Shown one piece after another: positions 28,501 through 39,503 of a DNA stretch of 55,146 nucleotides (positions are counted from its first letter, which is position 1; every line of letters starts with the position of its first letter). Under the pieces are notes generated by a model that was given only the letters and a program-made list of their open reading frames with translations, was not told the DNA's origin and ran no database searches. This DNA is from Lentilactobacillus sunkii DSM 19904 (GTDB lineage: Bacteria; Bacillota; Bacilli; Lactobacillales; Lactobacillaceae): positions 1 through 55,146 of the forward strand of contig NZ_AZEA01000003.1 of the NCBI RefSeq assembly GCF_001435575.1. The letters run 5' to 3'. The position numbers and the translations under genes were made by a program.

Positions 28501-29862
28501 AAACTGATCGATCACATTGCTATTTTGCATTTTGACAGCAGAAAGCTCAATAACCCGATCATAGATTGCCGATAAACCAGTTGTTTCAGTATCAAAGACG
28601 ACATAGGTGGCATCCTTCAGTGGAACGTGCTTGTCATTATAAGTAATCGGTACCCCATCATCTACAAGGTTGATTTCGACACCATACAGCATTTTGAGAT
28701 CATTCTTTTGGCCAGCATGAAACGCATCAGGAAATCCTTGAACACCAGCGTGATCGGTAATTGCCAATGCTTTTTGGCCAAAACTTTTAGCTTGTTTAGC
28801 AAAGTCAGCAATATTGTTGGTCGCATCCATTTGGCTCATGGTTGTATGCAAATGAAGCTCAACCCGCTTTTTGTCATCCGGAGCAGTATCTTTTCGACTG
28901 ACTTTTTTAATTGGATTGATATCATAAGCATTCAAAGTCAGTTCATGAGAGTAGTTATCTTCTTGAACACTTCCTCGAACTTTAACCCAATCGCCTTCAT
29001 TGATGCCTTCAAATAGAGCTTCTTCGCCTTTATTGGAAAACTTCTTAACTTGAATTGATGATGTGTAATCAGTAATCTTCAGCATCAACAACTGCCGGCC
29101 TGAGCGCAGCGAACGGATTTCCTTATCGAACACGTAGCCGGAAACGACAACCGAGCGCTCTTCTTCAACAATTTCTTCCATTTTCATGACAGGCAAATCA
29201 TCTTTAATACGACGGCCAATAGTCGATTTACCACCACCGTTGCCTTTCTTAGGATGTGCTTTGGCATTTTCCTGGATCGCTTCATTGGCTTTTTTGACCA
29301 ATTGGGCATTTGCAGCGTCATTTTTCTTTTTAAGTGCCTGAATATTCTGCTGGGACGAACTTTCGTCTACAATCGTATGAATCGTAAAATCAGGAAACCC
29401 GGCGCGTTGAAACGCATCTTCGATCGGGCCTAACGCGGTGTTAGTCATAAAATCTTTAACAATGTCGTTTTCAGCAATAAACTCTACCCGAGAATCAACA
29501 ATTGATGGAAATTTGTCCGCACATAATTCTTTCATCAAGGGAGAGGTGACACCACTGTGGGGTACCACCCACTGCCAATACTGTCGTAACAATTGCTCAG
29601 TGAATGTATCGTTATCAGCAGAAATATTCAAAGAAACGTCAGCAATCTCCTTGAAAGCAGATTGAAGCCGCGCATTGAAATCATTAAAAACCTCAAATGG
29701 CAGAATTCGAGGAATCGAAATATCAAACTGCCAACGCTGACTTTGTTTATGAACTTCCAGACGGTCAATCTTGGCGTCTTGAAAATAAGGCAATTCGGTT
29801 GCCTTTGTCCATTGAAGCTGTTCGAGCAGCTTTTCAAATAATTGACTTCGATCCAAACTCAT
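25543..29862 (-). CDS. polC: DNA polymerase III alpha subunit, PolC type
   Basis: Main replicative polymerase of low-GC Gram-positives. It is 1439 residues from ATG 29862 ([13 protein letters not shown]), with AAGAGGT upstream; an in-frame extension of 17 codons lacks a ribosome site. Domains in order are the N-terminal domains, an OB-fold ([20 protein letters not shown]), and a PHP domain ([16 protein letters not shown]) interrupted by a DEDD 3'-5' exonuclease ([20 protein letters not shown], then [13 protein letters not shown]). The palm follows with GSRGSVGSS, a zinc-binding set (CPNC, CPKC) and the catalytic [11 protein letters not shown], then fingers and the C-terminal region. It is complete. 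Confidence 0.98.
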   Translation of the reverse strand: MSLDRSQLFEKLLEQLQWTKATELPYFQDAKIDRLEVHKQSQRWQFDISIPRILPFEVFNDFNARLQSAFKEIADVSLNISADNDTFTEQLLRQYWQWVVPHSGVTSPLMKELCADKFPSIVDSRVEFIAENDIVKDFMTNTALGPIEDAFQRAGFPDFTIHTIVDESSSQQNIQALKKKNDAANAQLVKKANEAIQENAKAHPKKGNGGGKSTIGRRIKDDLPVMKMEEIVEEERSVVVSGYVFDKEIRSLRSGRQLLMLKITDYTSSIQVKKFSNKGEEALFEGINEGDWVKVRGSVQEDNYSHELTLNAYDINPIKKVSRKDTAPDDKKRVELHLHTTMSQMDATNNIADFAKQAKSFGQKALAITDHAGVQGFPDAFHAGQKNDLKMLYGVEINLVDDGVPITYNDKHVPLKDATYVVFDTETTGLSAIYDRVIELSAVKMQNSNVIDQFEEFIDPGFHLSERTTNLTSITDEMVHGSKSEEEVFKLFREFCGDAIVVGHNVTFDMGFMNTGYVRHGMHEMENPIIDTLTLARFLYPNLRGYRLNTLAKKFDVSLEHHHRAIYDAETTGHLNYLFLKDAEDRYGIVYHDELNDHMTDNDAYRHARPSHAILLAKTQAGLKNMFKIVSLSNVEYFYRVPRVPRTQLEKYRDGIIVGSACSSGEVFTAMMQKGLDEARQKAGFYDYLEVQPKRAYAPLIESGLIADNDNLEKILTNMVKLGDELNKPVVATGDVHYLNPQDYIYRKILINSQGGANPLNRQELPDLHFLTTDEMLGDFEFLGKDKAEEIVVTNTNKIADEIDDVHPLKDKLYTPRMEGAEDEIKTRTMNTAHAWYGDPLPKIVSDRLDKELKSIIGNGFSVIYLIAQRLVAKSNKDGYLVGSRGSVGSSLVATLTGITEVNPLPPHYRCPNCQHTEFFTKGEYSSGYDLPHKKCPKCGTMMIGDGHNIPFETFLGFTGNKVPDIDLNFSGDYQPIAHNYTKVLFGEKNVFRAGTIGTVADKTAYGYVKAYERDKGEVYRQAEEDRLAKGATGVKRTTGQHPAGIIVVPDYMDIYDFTPIQYPADDQDAAWQTTHFDFHSIHDNILKIDILGHDDPTMIRMLQDLSGINPKTIPMDDPGVMSIFSSPKILGVTEDQIQSKTGTLGVPEFGTRFVRGMLEQTHPSNYSELLQISGLSHGTDVWMGNADELIKNGTATIANVIGCRDNIMTDLINWGLDSELSFQIMESVRHGRGIPDDWQAEMKKAKIPDWYIQSCLKIKYMFPRAHAAAYILMALRIAYFKVYFPMVYYASYFSVRADDFDIVSMCRGKEAVKNAMRTINDKGMEASTKEKNLLTVLELANEMLERGFNFHMVDLDKSDASEWLIDGKTLIAPFNSVPGLGLNVAKQIVAAREDKPFISKEDLAKRGKVSKTLIDFMTENNVLKGLPDENQLSLFDMM

Positions 29863-29897
29863 CACAGTACCTCTTTTAAAATTAACGGTTTTACAAC

Positions 29898-29938
29898 AAC
29901 TGGCTGGACGCAAAACCCAAGTTTTGGTCCAACCAGTT
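29898..29938. repeat. Stem-loop between proS and polC
   Basis: AACTGGCTGGAC and GTCCAACCAGTT pair around a CAAAAC/GTTTTG inner stem. It probably acts as the proS terminator, and its inner motif recurs at 34686 and 36651. Confidence 0.65.
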
Positions 29939-29984
29939 TAGAAGCGACGAAAACATACGTCTATATTAATTAGTTACGACATAA

Positions 29985-31709
<1,725 letters not shown>

Positions 31710-31724
31710 TCAAAATTTACTTAA

Positions 31725-32999
31725 TTAATGTAAAAAGTATCGCTCGATATCGTTCCAGGTTACCAATATCATCAGTAACATCAGGAATGCAAAACCAATT
31801 AGGGTCACGACTGTTTCGGTCGTTTGAGAGACTGGCTTTCTTCTGATTGCTTCTAAAAGGTTTAAGATCAATTTCCCACCGTCAAGTCCAGGAATTGGGA
31901 TTAAATTGATAATCGCCAAGTTAAGTGAAAGAAACGCTAAGAAATTCAACACGCCCGATAAGCCCATCTTGGCAGCCTGAGACGTTGTTGCAAAGATTGC
32001 CACTGGTCCACCCAAATCATTTAAGCTGAAGTGACCACTGACCATGCTCCACAAAGCACCAAATAGTTGTTTGGCAACTGACCAGGTCATCGTAAATCCA
32101 GAAAGAATTTTGGCCTTGAAGCTCTTATCCATCGTCTGGGTGATTCCAATGAAGCCGGATGTTGTACCACCGGATGTTTGAGTCTTGGGCTTCATCGTTA
32201 AAACTTTGTCTTTGCCATTTCGATCCACTTTAACCGCAATTCTTTTATCGGCTTTAGAGCGGATTTGAACTGTCAAATCTTGCCAGTCGCTGATCTTATG
32301 TCCATCAACTTCGATGATGCGATCACCAGACTTGACACCAGCTGTTTTAGCAACCGAATCCGATGGCAGAACATTGATTTTATTGGTGTTGGAAGCAACC
32401 CCACCTTGAACAAAGCCCAAGATTGTATATACCAGGATTGCCAGCAGCAGGTTATTAAAAACGCCGGCAACATTTGTCAGCATTCTGTTTGGCAATGATG
32501 CTGACTGAAACTGAACATCTCTTGGTGCTATCTGGAGTTCCGTTCCATCCTTTTCAACAATTGTTGCATCATGATCAACGGGAAATGATTTAACCTGGGA
32601 TTCATCACCATTTTCATAGCCTTTGATGTACAAATTGTCATCCAAGTTCGTATCGGTAACCGTCAATGGAATCCCTTGAAAAAGTGAATGTTTATTACTG
32701 GTGTTAATTGATGTAACGACACCATTATCATTGAGCTGCAAAGTAACCGGAGTTCCGGGCTTTAATTCATCTTCGCCGTCATCTGCCTCTCCCGCCATTC
32801 GGACATACCCTCCAAGCGGCAACAGTCTTAATGTAAAGGTCGTACTATTTTTTCGGTAATAAAAGACTTTTGGTCCCATCCCAACAGAAAACTCCCGGAC
32901 TAAAATGCCCGAGCGTTTAGCAGTAATGTAATGACCAAACTCATGAAAGATCACAAGAATCCCAAAAACGATGATGAAGACAATAATTGTAGTTATCAA
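31725..32999 (-). CDS. rseP: RIP metalloprotease RseP (site-2 protease)
   Basis: Intramembrane zinc protease acting on anti-sigma factors and signal-peptide remnants. It is 424 residues. HEFGH (zinc motif HExxH) lies in the first membrane helix near residue 20, a PDZ domain (KSGDRIIEVDGHKISDW) is in the middle, and the second metal motif NLIPIPGLDGGKL is in a C-terminal helix. Three or more further membrane segments are visible. It lies in the cdsA-rseP-proS-polC line. Confidence 0.96.
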   Translation of the reverse strand: MITTIIVFIIVFGILVIFHEFGHYITAKRSGILVREFSVGMGPKVFYYRKNSTTFTLRLLPLGGYVRMAGEADDGEDELKPGTPVTLQLNDNGVVTSINTSNKHSLFQGIPLTVTDTNLDDNLYIKGYENGDESQVKSFPVDHDATIVEKDGTELQIAPRDVQFQSASLPNRMLTNVAGVFNNLLLAILVYTILGFVQGGVASNTNKINVLPSDSVAKTAGVKSGDRIIEVDGHKISDWQDLTVQIRSKADKRIAVKVDRNGKDKVLTMKPKTQTSGGTTSGFIGITQTMDKSFKAKILSGFTMTWSVAKQLFGALWSMVSGHFSLNDLGGPVAIFATTSQAAKMGLSGVLNFLAFLSLNLAIINLIPIPGLDGGKLILNLLEAIRRKPVSQTTETVVTLIGFAFLMLLMILVTWNDIERYFLH

Positions 33000-33020
33000 G
33001 TGACTCTTTCCTCCTAAAAA

Positions 33021-33809
33021 CTAAATGATTCCAACCAAATGAAGCATTGGCAGAACAAACAATAAGCTGTCAAATCGGTCTAAAATGCCACCATGACCGG
33101 GTAAAATTTTCCCTGAATCTTTGACACCATAATATCTTTTCAAAGCTGATTCGATCAAATCACCAAATTGACCAGCTATTGAGAGAATAATCGTGAAGAC
33201 AAACATTTGCAAGAGTGAATGCCCGGAAATGGGGTAGAAAACCACAAAAACGGTACACAGAATTGTCGCAGCAAGTGAACCACCGATCGAGCCTTCCCAA
33301 GTTTTATTGGGGCTAATTCTTGGCGCCAGCTTATGCTTACCAAACATTCTTCCAAAGATGTATGCACCGCTGTCGGTAACCCAAACAATGAACAGTGCAT
33401 ACAGCAACACCGTCAGGCCCAGGCCTCTGGCTGCAATAAAGTAATGGAAGCCCATTCCGATATATAACATACCAAGGACGATAACCCCGACATCATCAAA
33501 TGAAAAAAGATTTCTGCTCAATACGGTCTGTAACAGAAGCATCAAAACAAATATAAAAAATACAAAGTTTTGACTGATATGGCCGGGCAAAAAACTGGTC
33601 CATGCATCGGGGAGAATCAATGAACATACTCCTAGATAAGCAATAATTGATTCTGGTGAAATTAACAGTTTCTTTTTCATAACCAGAATTTCTGAAATTG
33701 CCACAATTCCAAGCGCCAATGCGGCAATATCAACCCATATTCCGCCCATCACAATGATTGGAATGAATATTAATAATGCTACGACGGCTGTTATTACACG
33801 TTGTTTCAA
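33021..33809 (-). CDS. cdsA: Phosphatidate cytidylyltransferase
   Basis: Makes CDP-diacylglycerol for phospholipid synthesis in the membrane. It is 262 residues with about seven or eight hydrophobic segments and the family signature near the C-terminus (KDSGKILPGHGGILDRFDS). SPNKTWEGSIGG is the preceding conserved loop. It lies 12 bases after uppS. Confidence 0.96.
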   Translation of the reverse strand: MKQRVITAVVALLIFIPIIVMGGIWVDIAALALGIVAISEILVMKKKLLISPESIIAYLGVCSLILPDAWTSFLPGHISQNFVFFIFVLMLLLQTVLSRNLFSFDDVGVIVLGMLYIGMGFHYFIAARGLGLTVLLYALFIVWVTDSGAYIFGRMFGKHKLAPRISPNKTWEGSIGGSLAATILCTVFVVFYPISGHSLLQMFVFTIILSIAGQFGDLIESALKRYYGVKDSGKILPGHGGILDRFDSLLFVLPMLHLVGII

Positions 33810-33821
33810 TTTGTTTCTCCC

Positions 33822-34592
33822 CTATTTACTAGTTTTAATACCGCCAAAGCGACGGTCGCGACGCTGATATTCCAACATCATTTCTTCAAAAACGACTCGG
33901 TCGAAATCGGGCCACAAAACGTCCGTGAACACTAATTCGCTGTACGCAATCTGCCATAATAAAAAATTAGAAATTCGTTCTTCACCACTGGTCCGAATTA
34001 AAAGATCCGGATCAGCCAATTGACCAAGAAATCCGGTCATTAAATGATCTGAAATCGTTTGATCATCAATCTTTTCGGGATCAAGCGTTCCAGAAGCAAC
34101 TTGGCGGCCAATGCTTTGCACCGCCATTGTAATGTCCAATCGGCTTCCATAATTCAAGGCAAAGTTTAAGACCATTCCAGTACAATCTTCAGTATCTTTG
34201 ATGGCGTCATTAACAGCTTTTTGAGTCTGAGCTGGTAATTGATCAATCAATCCCATCACTCGGACCTGCACGTTGTTTTTGATCAGGTCTGGTATGAAAT
34301 CGTTAAAAAACTTAACCGGTAGGCCCATCAAGTAACTGACCTCGTCATGCGGCCGTTTCCAGTTCTCAGTTGAGAACGCATAAAGTGTCAAAACTTTAAC
34401 ACCCATGTCACTGGCAACTTTGGTGATAGTCTTAACTGTTTCCATTCCCCGTTTATGACCAGCTATCCTGGGCAAATGTCGTTTTTGTGCCCAACGACCA
34501 TTTCCATCCATAATAATTGCAACGTGTGCGGGGATGTTGTTCGGATCCAACTTGTTGGTCAGTTGGTGATTGTCTTCTGTGTTCTTAAACAT
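33822..34592 (-). CDS. uppS: Isoprenyl transferase (undecaprenyl diphosphate synthase)
   Basis: Builds the C55 lipid carrier for cell-wall synthesis from IPP and FPP, which the mevalonate pathway (mvaS in this window) would supply. It is 256 residues with the cis-prenyltransferase signatures MDGNGRWAQ, LPRIAGHKRG, FSTENWKRP and RTSGEERISNFLLWQ. It is followed by cdsA. Confidence 0.97.
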   Translation of the reverse strand: MFKNTEDNHQLTNKLDPNNIPAHVAIIMDGNGRWAQKRHLPRIAGHKRGMETVKTITKVASDMGVKVLTLYAFSTENWKRPHDEVSYLMGLPVKFFNDFIPDLIKNNVQVRVMGLIDQLPAQTQKAVNDAIKDTEDCTGMVLNFALNYGSRLDITMAVQSIGRQVASGTLDPEKIDDQTISDHLMTGFLGQLADPDLLIRTSGEERISNFLLWQIAYSELVFTDVLWPDFDRVVFEEMMLEYQRRDRRFGGIKTSK

Positions 34593-34685
34593 TGCATACT
34601 CCTTAATAAATGGTCTTTAACAAGCCGGTTCTTTCCTGAAAGTTGTTGGGACTCATTTCATTACCAAGATATCGTTAAACACCAA

Positions 34686-34721
34686 ATGGCTGGAACAAAA
34701 CAGAAGTTTTTTCCCAGCCAT
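34686..34721. repeat. Stem-loop after the unknown gene at 34738
   Basis: ATGGCTGG and CCAGCCAT pair perfectly around an inner GAACAAAAC/GTTTTTTC arm. It may terminate the pyrH-frr transcript. It is related in sequence to the stem-loops at 29898 and 36651. Confidence 0.65.
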
Positions 34722-34737
34722 AAAATACGATTAATTG

Positions 34738-35187
34738 TTAGTCGGACTCGCCATCGGGACGCTCAACCATTCGCCATTCCCCACGTTTAGCTTCTGCCAA
34801 GGTGTTGAAATATTTTAATAGTTTATTTGCATCTTCAGGACTCTTTTGTCCTAATAAGTTGAGTCCTTTCCCGGTGGTATAAGGTTCTGATAAATCAGTA
34901 ATTTCATTGTCATTTTCAATGGTTGCAGTTGAGAATGCAATCACCCAATCATTTTCCACTAATTGGGAAACGATGAAGAACAAATTGAAATCGTCGGTAA
35001 CATAAGCGGGCATTGCATACAAACCGTCTTGGACCGTTTGTAAATGGCCGCCATTATAATCCAGTACGCCTAAATTATCTTCAGTCACTGGCGTATTCAG
35101 CTTGAAAAGCATCTTGCCAAATTCATCGGTTCCCGGTACAACTGCAACTTCATCATTATCTGCATTATTGTTATTATTGTCTGCCAT
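34738..35187 (-). CDS. Unrecognised small acidic protein between frr and uppS
   Basis: A 149-residue protein of unknown function from ATG 35187 (MADNNNNNADNDEVAVV); GAAGGA lies upstream. The Asn/Asp-rich first ~15 residues look disordered. The rest is a soluble alternating pattern (LGVLDYNGGHLQTVQDGLYAMPAY, NDWVIAFSTATI) with a helical end (EDANKLLKYFNTLAEAKRGEW). It is strongly acidic. Its frr-proximal position suggests co-transcription, with 16 bases between the frr stop and its start. The Leu-Asn-Thr-Pro and GLYAMPAY runs may help find homologues. Confidence 0.7.
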   Translation of the reverse strand: MADNNNNNADNDEVAVVPGTDEFGKMLFKLNTPVTEDNLGVLDYNGGHLQTVQDGLYAMPAYVTDDFNLFFIVSQLVENDWVIAFSTATIENDNEITDLSEPYTTGKGLNLLGQKSPEDANKLLKYFNTLAEAKRGEWRMVERPDGESD

Positions 35188-35203
35188 GATATTGTCCTTC
35201 TTC

Positions 35204-35767
35204 CTAACCATTCATTACTTCTTGTTCTTTGTCGGATACAATTCCATCGACACCCTTAATAGAATCGTCAGTCAATTTCTGAACTTGATCTTCATATCGA
35301 TGAAGTTCATCGTCTGTGATATCTTCGCTCTTATTGCTGCGCTTAAGTGTGTCCATTGCTTCACGACGGACATTTCGAATTGCAACTTTACTCTTTTCGC
35401 CAGTAGCTTTAACCTGTTTGGCAATTTCCTTACGTCGATCTTCAGTTAATGCTGGGACCGCCAAACGAATTGCAGTTCCATCGTTAGCTGGACTAATGCC
35501 AAGATCAGCTTCGTAGATGCCCTTTTCAATATCTTCAAGAGCACTCTTGTCATAGGGTGTGATCAAAATTACTCGTGCTTCTGGAATTGTAATTGAAGCA
35601 ATCTGATTCAAAGGTGTTGGAGCGCCATAATAATCCACCATTACACCACTGAGCAAGCTGGCGTTGGCATGACCGGCACGAATGCTTCCCATGTCATGCT
35701 CAAGCACCTCACGCGTATTTTTCATCTTTTCTTTTGCTTCACTTAATACTGATTGTGCGTCTGCCAT
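35204..35767 (-). CDS. frr: Ribosome recycling factor
   Basis: Splits post-termination ribosomes with EF-G. It is 187 residues with family signatures GRANHASLL-like (here IRAGHANASLL), LNQIASITIPEAR and LTEDRRKEIAKQVK. It follows pyrH by three bases, the usual order. Confidence 0.97.
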   Translation of the reverse strand: MADAQSVLSEAKEKMKNTREVLEHDMGSIRAGHANASLLSGVMVDYYGAPTPLNQIASITIPEARVILITPYDKSALEDIEKGIYEADLGISPANDGTAIRLAVPALTEDRRKEIAKQVKATGEKSKVAIRNVRREAMDTLKRSNKSEDITDDELHRYEDQVQKLTDDSIKGVDGIVSDKEQEVMNG

Positions 35768-35770
35768 AAA

Positions 35771-36493
35771 TTATTTCTCCTTCACAGTTGTTCCGATATT
35801 TTCACCAGTAACGACCTTGCGAATATTTCCGGGCTTGTTCAAGTTAAAGACAACCAGTGGAATGTGGTTATCCATGGATAATGAACTGGCTGTTGAATCC
35901 ATGACTTTGAGTCCTTTTTCTAAAATATCCATATATGAAAGTGTATCAAATTTGACTGCATCTTTGTGTGTCCGTGGATCTGATGAATAAATGCCATCGA
36001 CACCGTTCTTAGCCATCAAGATCGCGTCCGCACCGATTTCTGCGGCTCTTAAGGCAGCAGTTGTATCCGTTGAGAAGTAAGGATTACCAGTCCCGGCAGC
36101 AAATATAACAACTCTGCCCTTCTCAAGATGACGAACGGCCTTTCGGCGAATATATGGTTCTGCAATTTGACGCATTTCGATTGATGTTTGGACTCTTGTT
36201 GGAACCTGCAAATGTTCAAGGTTATCTTGGAGTGCAAGCCCATTCATGGTTGTTCCCAACATACCGATGTAGTCGGCTTGAGCCCGTTCCATGCCCATTT
36301 CGGCACCAGCTTCACCACGCCACATGTTGCCGCCGCCGACAACGATCCCGATCTGGACGCCCAGATTAAAAATATCTTTGATTTCTTGGGCGACGTTCTT
36401 AATTACTGGTGGATTAATGCCAAAGCCTCGATCTCCGGCTAATGCTTCTCCACTCAATTTTAAAATAATTCGATTGTATTTCACTTCAGACAT
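35771..36493 (-). CDS. pyrH: Uridylate kinase
   Basis: Phosphorylates UMP to UDP. It is 240 residues from ATG 36493 ([18 protein letters not shown]), with GGGAGG ten bases ahead; the ATG at 36508 overlaps this ribosome site. Amino-acid-kinase family signatures are [21 protein letters not shown] and [11 protein letters not shown]. It is followed by frr. Confidence 0.97.
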   Translation of the reverse strand: MSEVKYNRIILKLSGEALAGDRGFGINPPVIKNVAQEIKDIFNLGVQIGIVVGGGNMWRGEAGAEMGMERAQADYIGMLGTTMNGLALQDNLEHLQVPTRVQTSIEMRQIAEPYIRRKAVRHLEKGRVVIFAAGTGNPYFSTDTTAALRAAEIGADAILMAKNGVDGIYSSDPRTHKDAVKFDTLSYMDILEKGLKVMDSTASSLSMDNHIPLVVFNLNKPGNIRKVVTGENIGTTVKEK

Positions 36494-36526
36494 CCAAGTG
36501 CCTCCCATAGTTAATCATTACTACCA

Positions 36527-36532
36527 ATTTTA
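36527..36532 (-). promoter_or_regulatory. Extended -10 promoter of pyrH-frr
   Basis: On the minus strand TGCTAAAAT (extended -10) 34 bases before the start; a TTGTTG lies 18 bases upstream as a possible -35. Confidence 0.5.
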
Positions 36533-36643
36533 GCATATTAACGTTGCAATCAACAAGAAAACAAGTATATTCAAGAATTCTTATCAAATGTTTTTTCGAT
36601 CACCGTGATTCAATCAAAGTCTCGACAGCCCTGAGTTCTCCGC

Positions 36644-36684
36644 AAAAAAAGACCAGAACAAAACGTTTTGTCTTGCTCTGGCCC
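36644..36684 (-). terminator. Terminator after tsf
   Basis: On the minus strand GGGCCAGAGCAAGACAAAAC pairs with GTTTTGTTCTGGTC, followed by seven T. The loopless ACAAAACGTTTTGT core is part of a stem-loop type also seen at 29898 and 34686. Confidence 0.8.
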
Positions 36685-36693
36685 TTCATCAGA

Positions 36694-37569
36694 CTACTTT
36701 AATTGATCACGAACTTCATCTTCGAAGCTTTGTTGTTTCTTTTCAATTCCTTCTCCAACTTCGTAGCGAACGAACTTGACGATTGAACCACCCTTAGAAG
36801 CAACATACTTGGAAACTGTGACATCTGGGTCTTTAACAAAGTCTTGATCTTCAAGGCAAATTTCTGCAAGGAATTTGTGTAAACGACCTTCAACCATTTT
36901 TTCAACGATCTTTTCTGGTTTACCTTCATTCAATGCTTCTTGGGTCAAAACTTCTTTTTCATGGGCTAAACGATCGGCAGGTACTTCTGCCTTATTAAGA
37001 AATTCAGGATTAGTTGCGGCAACGTGCATTGCAACATCCTTGGCGGTTTCTTCGTCAGCACCCTTCAATTGAACCAAGGCACCAATCAGTCCACCATTAT
37101 GCAGGTATGAACCAAATGATTCATCATCATTTTTTTCAAGAATTTCAAAACGACGTAAAGTAACTTTTTCACCGGTAACCTGTGTTGTTTCAATCAAATC
37201 ATCTTTAACAGTTCCCTTGTCCGTTTTCAATGCCATGGCAGCATCGACATCAGCCGGTTTGTTAGCAACAATGGCGTCGCTAACCCGCTTAACAAGTTCC
37301 TTGAATGGATCGCTTGAAGCAACGAAGTCGGTTTCTGAGTTGATTTCAACGATTGCTGCAGCGTTGCCATTAGTGGCAATGGTTGTTAAACCGTTAGCAG
37401 CAACTCGGCCGCTCTTCTTTTCTGCTTTGGCAACACCTTTTTCGCGTAATACTTCGATAGCCTTGTCAAAGTCGCCTTCAGTAGCAACCAATGCTTTCTT
37501 AGCGTCCATCATACCAACGCCAGTCTTCTTACGTAAATCCATAACTTGAGATGCTGAAATTTTTGCCAT
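36694..37569 (-). CDS. tsf: Elongation factor Ts
   Basis: Nucleotide exchange factor for EF-Tu. It is 291 residues. The N-terminal UBA-like region carries [16 protein letters not shown] and the core carries [10 protein letters not shown]. It lies 92 bases after rpsB, past a terminator-like hairpin. Confidence 0.97.
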   Translation of the reverse strand: MAKISASQVMDLRKKTGVGMMDAKKALVATEGDFDKAIEVLREKGVAKAEKKSGRVAANGLTTIATNGNAAAIVEINSETDFVASSDPFKELVKRVSDAIVANKPADVDAAMALKTDKGTVKDDLIETTQVTGEKVTLRRFEILEKNDDESFGSYLHNGGLIGALVQLKGADEETAKDVAMHVAATNPEFLNKAEVPADRLAHEKEVLTQEALNEGKPEKIVEKMVEGRLHKFLAEICLEDQDFVKDPDVTVSKYVASKGGSIVKFVRYEVGEGIEKKQQSFEDEVRDQLK

Positions 37570-37595
37570 CTTAGTGGCCTCCCTTTAATTGTGAA

Positions 37596-37648
37596 TAAAA
37601 ACTGACTCCACACCAAGGCCAAATTGGTCCAAAGCGATAGAGTCAGCC
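37596..37648 (-). terminator. Attenuating hairpin between rpsB and tsf
   Basis: On the minus strand CTGACTC and GAGTCAG enclose an inner CCAATTTGG arm, followed by a T-run. It would allow partial read-through from rpsB into tsf. Confidence 0.75.
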
Positions 37649-37661
37649 TAAGTGCTAATAT

Positions 37662-38462
37662 TTATTTTTTAGAATCGTTGCTGCCTTCAACGGCGTCTGC
37701 AATGTCTTCAATTGAATCTTCTTTTTTGTCCTTCTTGTCGCCATCTTTGCCTTCAAAAGTCTTTTCGTTAACGTCATCTTCACCTTGACGGCCTTCAATG
37801 ATTGCGTCAGCCATCTTTGAAGTAATTAAACGAACGGCACGAATAGCATCATCGTTTGATGGAATAACAACATCAATTTGATCTGGGTCAGTGTTGGTAT
37901 CAACCATGGCAACGATTGGAATGTTTAACTTCATAGCTTCGTGAACAGCAATTTGCTCTTTACGAGGGTCAACGATAAACATAACATCAGGGATCTTAGG
38001 CATGTCTTCGATACCACCCAAGAATCGTTCGAGCTTTTGTTCCTGCTTAATTAAAAGTGAAACTTCCTTCTTAGGAAGAATGTCATACGTACCATCAGTT
38101 GCCATCTTCTTAAGATCCTTAAGACGCTTAACACGTGATTGAATTGTTTCCCAGTTAGTCAATGTACCACCAAGCCAACGGTTGTTGACGTAGTATTGAC
38201 CGGCACGGGTTGCTTCTTCAGCGATTGAATCCTGAGCCTGCTTCTTAGTACCAACGAATAAGACAACAGCGCCTTTAGCAGCTTCATCCTTCATGAAGTT
38301 GTAAGCAACATCGATCAACTTAACAGTCTTTTGTAAGTCAATGATGTAAATACCATTACGTTCAGTAAAGATATATTGCTTCATCTTTGGATTCCAGCGA
38401 CGAGTTTGGTGACCGAAATGTACTCCGGCTTCCAGTAATTGTTTCATAGAAATAACAGCCAT
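37662..38462 (-). CDS. rpsB: 30S ribosomal protein S2
   Basis: Small-subunit protein. It is 266 residues from ATG 38462 ([18 protein letters not shown]), with GGAGG nearby. Signatures are [25 protein letters not shown] and [12 protein letters not shown]. The last ~35 residues are charged and Lys/Asp-rich. A longer in-frame start at 38504 would extend over the ribosome site. Confidence 0.97.
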   Translation of the reverse strand: MAVISMKQLLEAGVHFGHQTRRWNPKMKQYIFTERNGIYIIDLQKTVKLIDVAYNFMKDEAAKGAVVLFVGTKKQAQDSIAEEATRAGQYYVNNRWLGGTLTNWETIQSRVKRLKDLKKMATDGTYDILPKKEVSLLIKQEQKLERFLGGIEDMPKIPDVMFIVDPRKEQIAVHEAMKLNIPIVAMVDTNTDPDQIDVVIPSNDDAIRAVRLITSKMADAIIEGRQGEDDVNEKTFEGKDGDKKDKKEDSIEDIADAVEGSNDSKK

Positions 38463-38567
38463 GATAGAGCCTCCATATTGTTTTTTGTCCTCCCCAACGA
38501 TCATCTGCTTTGAGAACCATCCCTGGCAACTCTCATCGCATCACGTTAGGTGTGTATTTAAAACACC
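38463..38567 (-). promoter_or_regulatory. Structured leader of rpsB
   Basis: From the promoter, about 105 bases of untranslated RNA precede rpsB. It contains a GGTGT...ACACC hairpin and a second one made by GAGA and TCTC around GCCAGGGATGG. S2 autoregulates its gene through the leader in enteric bacteria. A similar role here is only a guess. Confidence 0.4.
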
Positions 38568-38573
38568 TTTAAA

Positions 38574-38602
38574 AGTATATAAGAAAAGCACCGGAAGCGC
38601 AA
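38574..38602 (-). promoter_or_regulatory. Promoter of rpsB-tsf
   Basis: On the minus strand TTGCGC (38597-38602), a 17-base spacer and TATACT (38574-38579). Confidence 0.7.
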
Positions 38603-38663
38603 GCACAAATACTTTTTTCACATTAAATTTTTATCAAAATTGTTAAATTTGGATGAACCATGT

Positions 38664-38669
38664 TAGAAT
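38664..38669 (+). promoter_or_regulatory. -10 box of the HAD gene at 38699
   Basis: TAGAAT with TGTTAA 17 bases upstream as a weak -35. It is divergent from the rpsB promoter. Confidence 0.45.
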
Positions 38670-38698
38670 GATATTTCGTGGCGAGGAGGAATATATAC

Positions 38699-39427
38699 AT
38701 GATTAAAGCCATTGTCTTTGACGTTGACGACACCCTGTACGATACACAGCCGTCATTCACTCAAGCTTTCGACGAAATATTCAACTTAAATATTGACGAT
38801 AAACTGATGAACCAAATCTACTCAAACTTCACCCAGCAGGCACAATTAGCGATTGTAGAATCCAATTCCGACTCCGACCTGGAATTATCAAAAGCCGAAA
38901 TTGATTTTCATTCCCTGCACCACACCTTCAAAAAATTCGAGCTTCCGGGACTGACCCAGGAATCTGCCGGAGCTTTTACAGATGCATTTCAAGCTGCCAG
39001 CAACTCAATCCACCTCTTTGATGGACTCACTACCGTTTTCAACACATTGACCACCAAATTTAAATTAGGTATCATCACAAACGGCAGTAACGATGTCCAA
39101 CTGGCAAAAATAATGAAGCTCAAGCTCCACCACTGGTTTGGTCGTGAACAAATCATTACATCTGAAGACGCGCAGGCAAAAAAGCCTGATCCGTTAATTT
39201 TTACACTAATGAATCGAAAATTCAATCTGCGTGGAAACGAAATGATGTATGTGGGCAGCTCTTATTACGAAGACATCGTTCCGGCAAAAAAGGCCGGTTG
39301 GGAAACCGTCTGGTACAACAGCCACCAAAGCCCTATCGCCAATCCACAAATCATTCCAGATCAAACAGTTACCACACCAGAAGAATTAAAAGACCTGCTG
39401 ATGGACTTGGCAGCCCAAATCAATTAG
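38699..39427 (+). CDS. HAD family hydrolase, YjjG/YfnB-like
   Basis: A 242-residue HAD phosphatase. Motif I is FDVDDTLYDT near residue 7, motif II TNGSND near 132, the motif III Lys is in AKKPDPLIF near 163, and motif IV GSSYYEDI has Ser where Asp is usual (GDSxxxDI becomes GSSYYEDI). The cap is helical. The substrate is unknown; nucleotide or small-phosphate hydrolysis is common in close relatives. The start at 38699 has GAGGAGGA upstream. It is divergent from rpsB and convergent with ldhD. Confidence 0.85.
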   Translation: MIKAIVFDVDDTLYDTQPSFTQAFDEIFNLNIDDKLMNQIYSNFTQQAQLAIVESNSDSDLELSKAEIDFHSLHHTFKKFELPGLTQESAGAFTDAFQAASNSIHLFDGLTTVFNTLTTKFKLGIITNGSNDVQLAKIMKLKLHHWFGREQIITSEDAQAKKPDPLIFTLMNRKFNLRGNEMMYVGSSYYEDIVPAKKAGWETVWYNSHQSPIANPQIIPDQTVTTPEELKDLLMDLAAQIN

Positions 39428-39441
39428 TTTTATATTCATTC

Positions 39442-39483
39442 AAAAAAGACTTCAACCAGAAAAATCTGATTGAAGTCTTTTTT
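39442..39483. terminator. Bidirectional terminator between HAD gene and ldhD
   Basis: GACTTCAA and TTGAAGTC form the stem, flanked by six A and six T, so it works in both directions. Confidence 0.9.
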
Positions 39484-39503
39484 AGTATCCAGATTTGTTA
39501 GCT

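Noticed and set aside
36651-36684. Insertion-sequence end
   Set aside because: The inverted repeat is one short hairpin with a T-run; no transposase or direct repeat.
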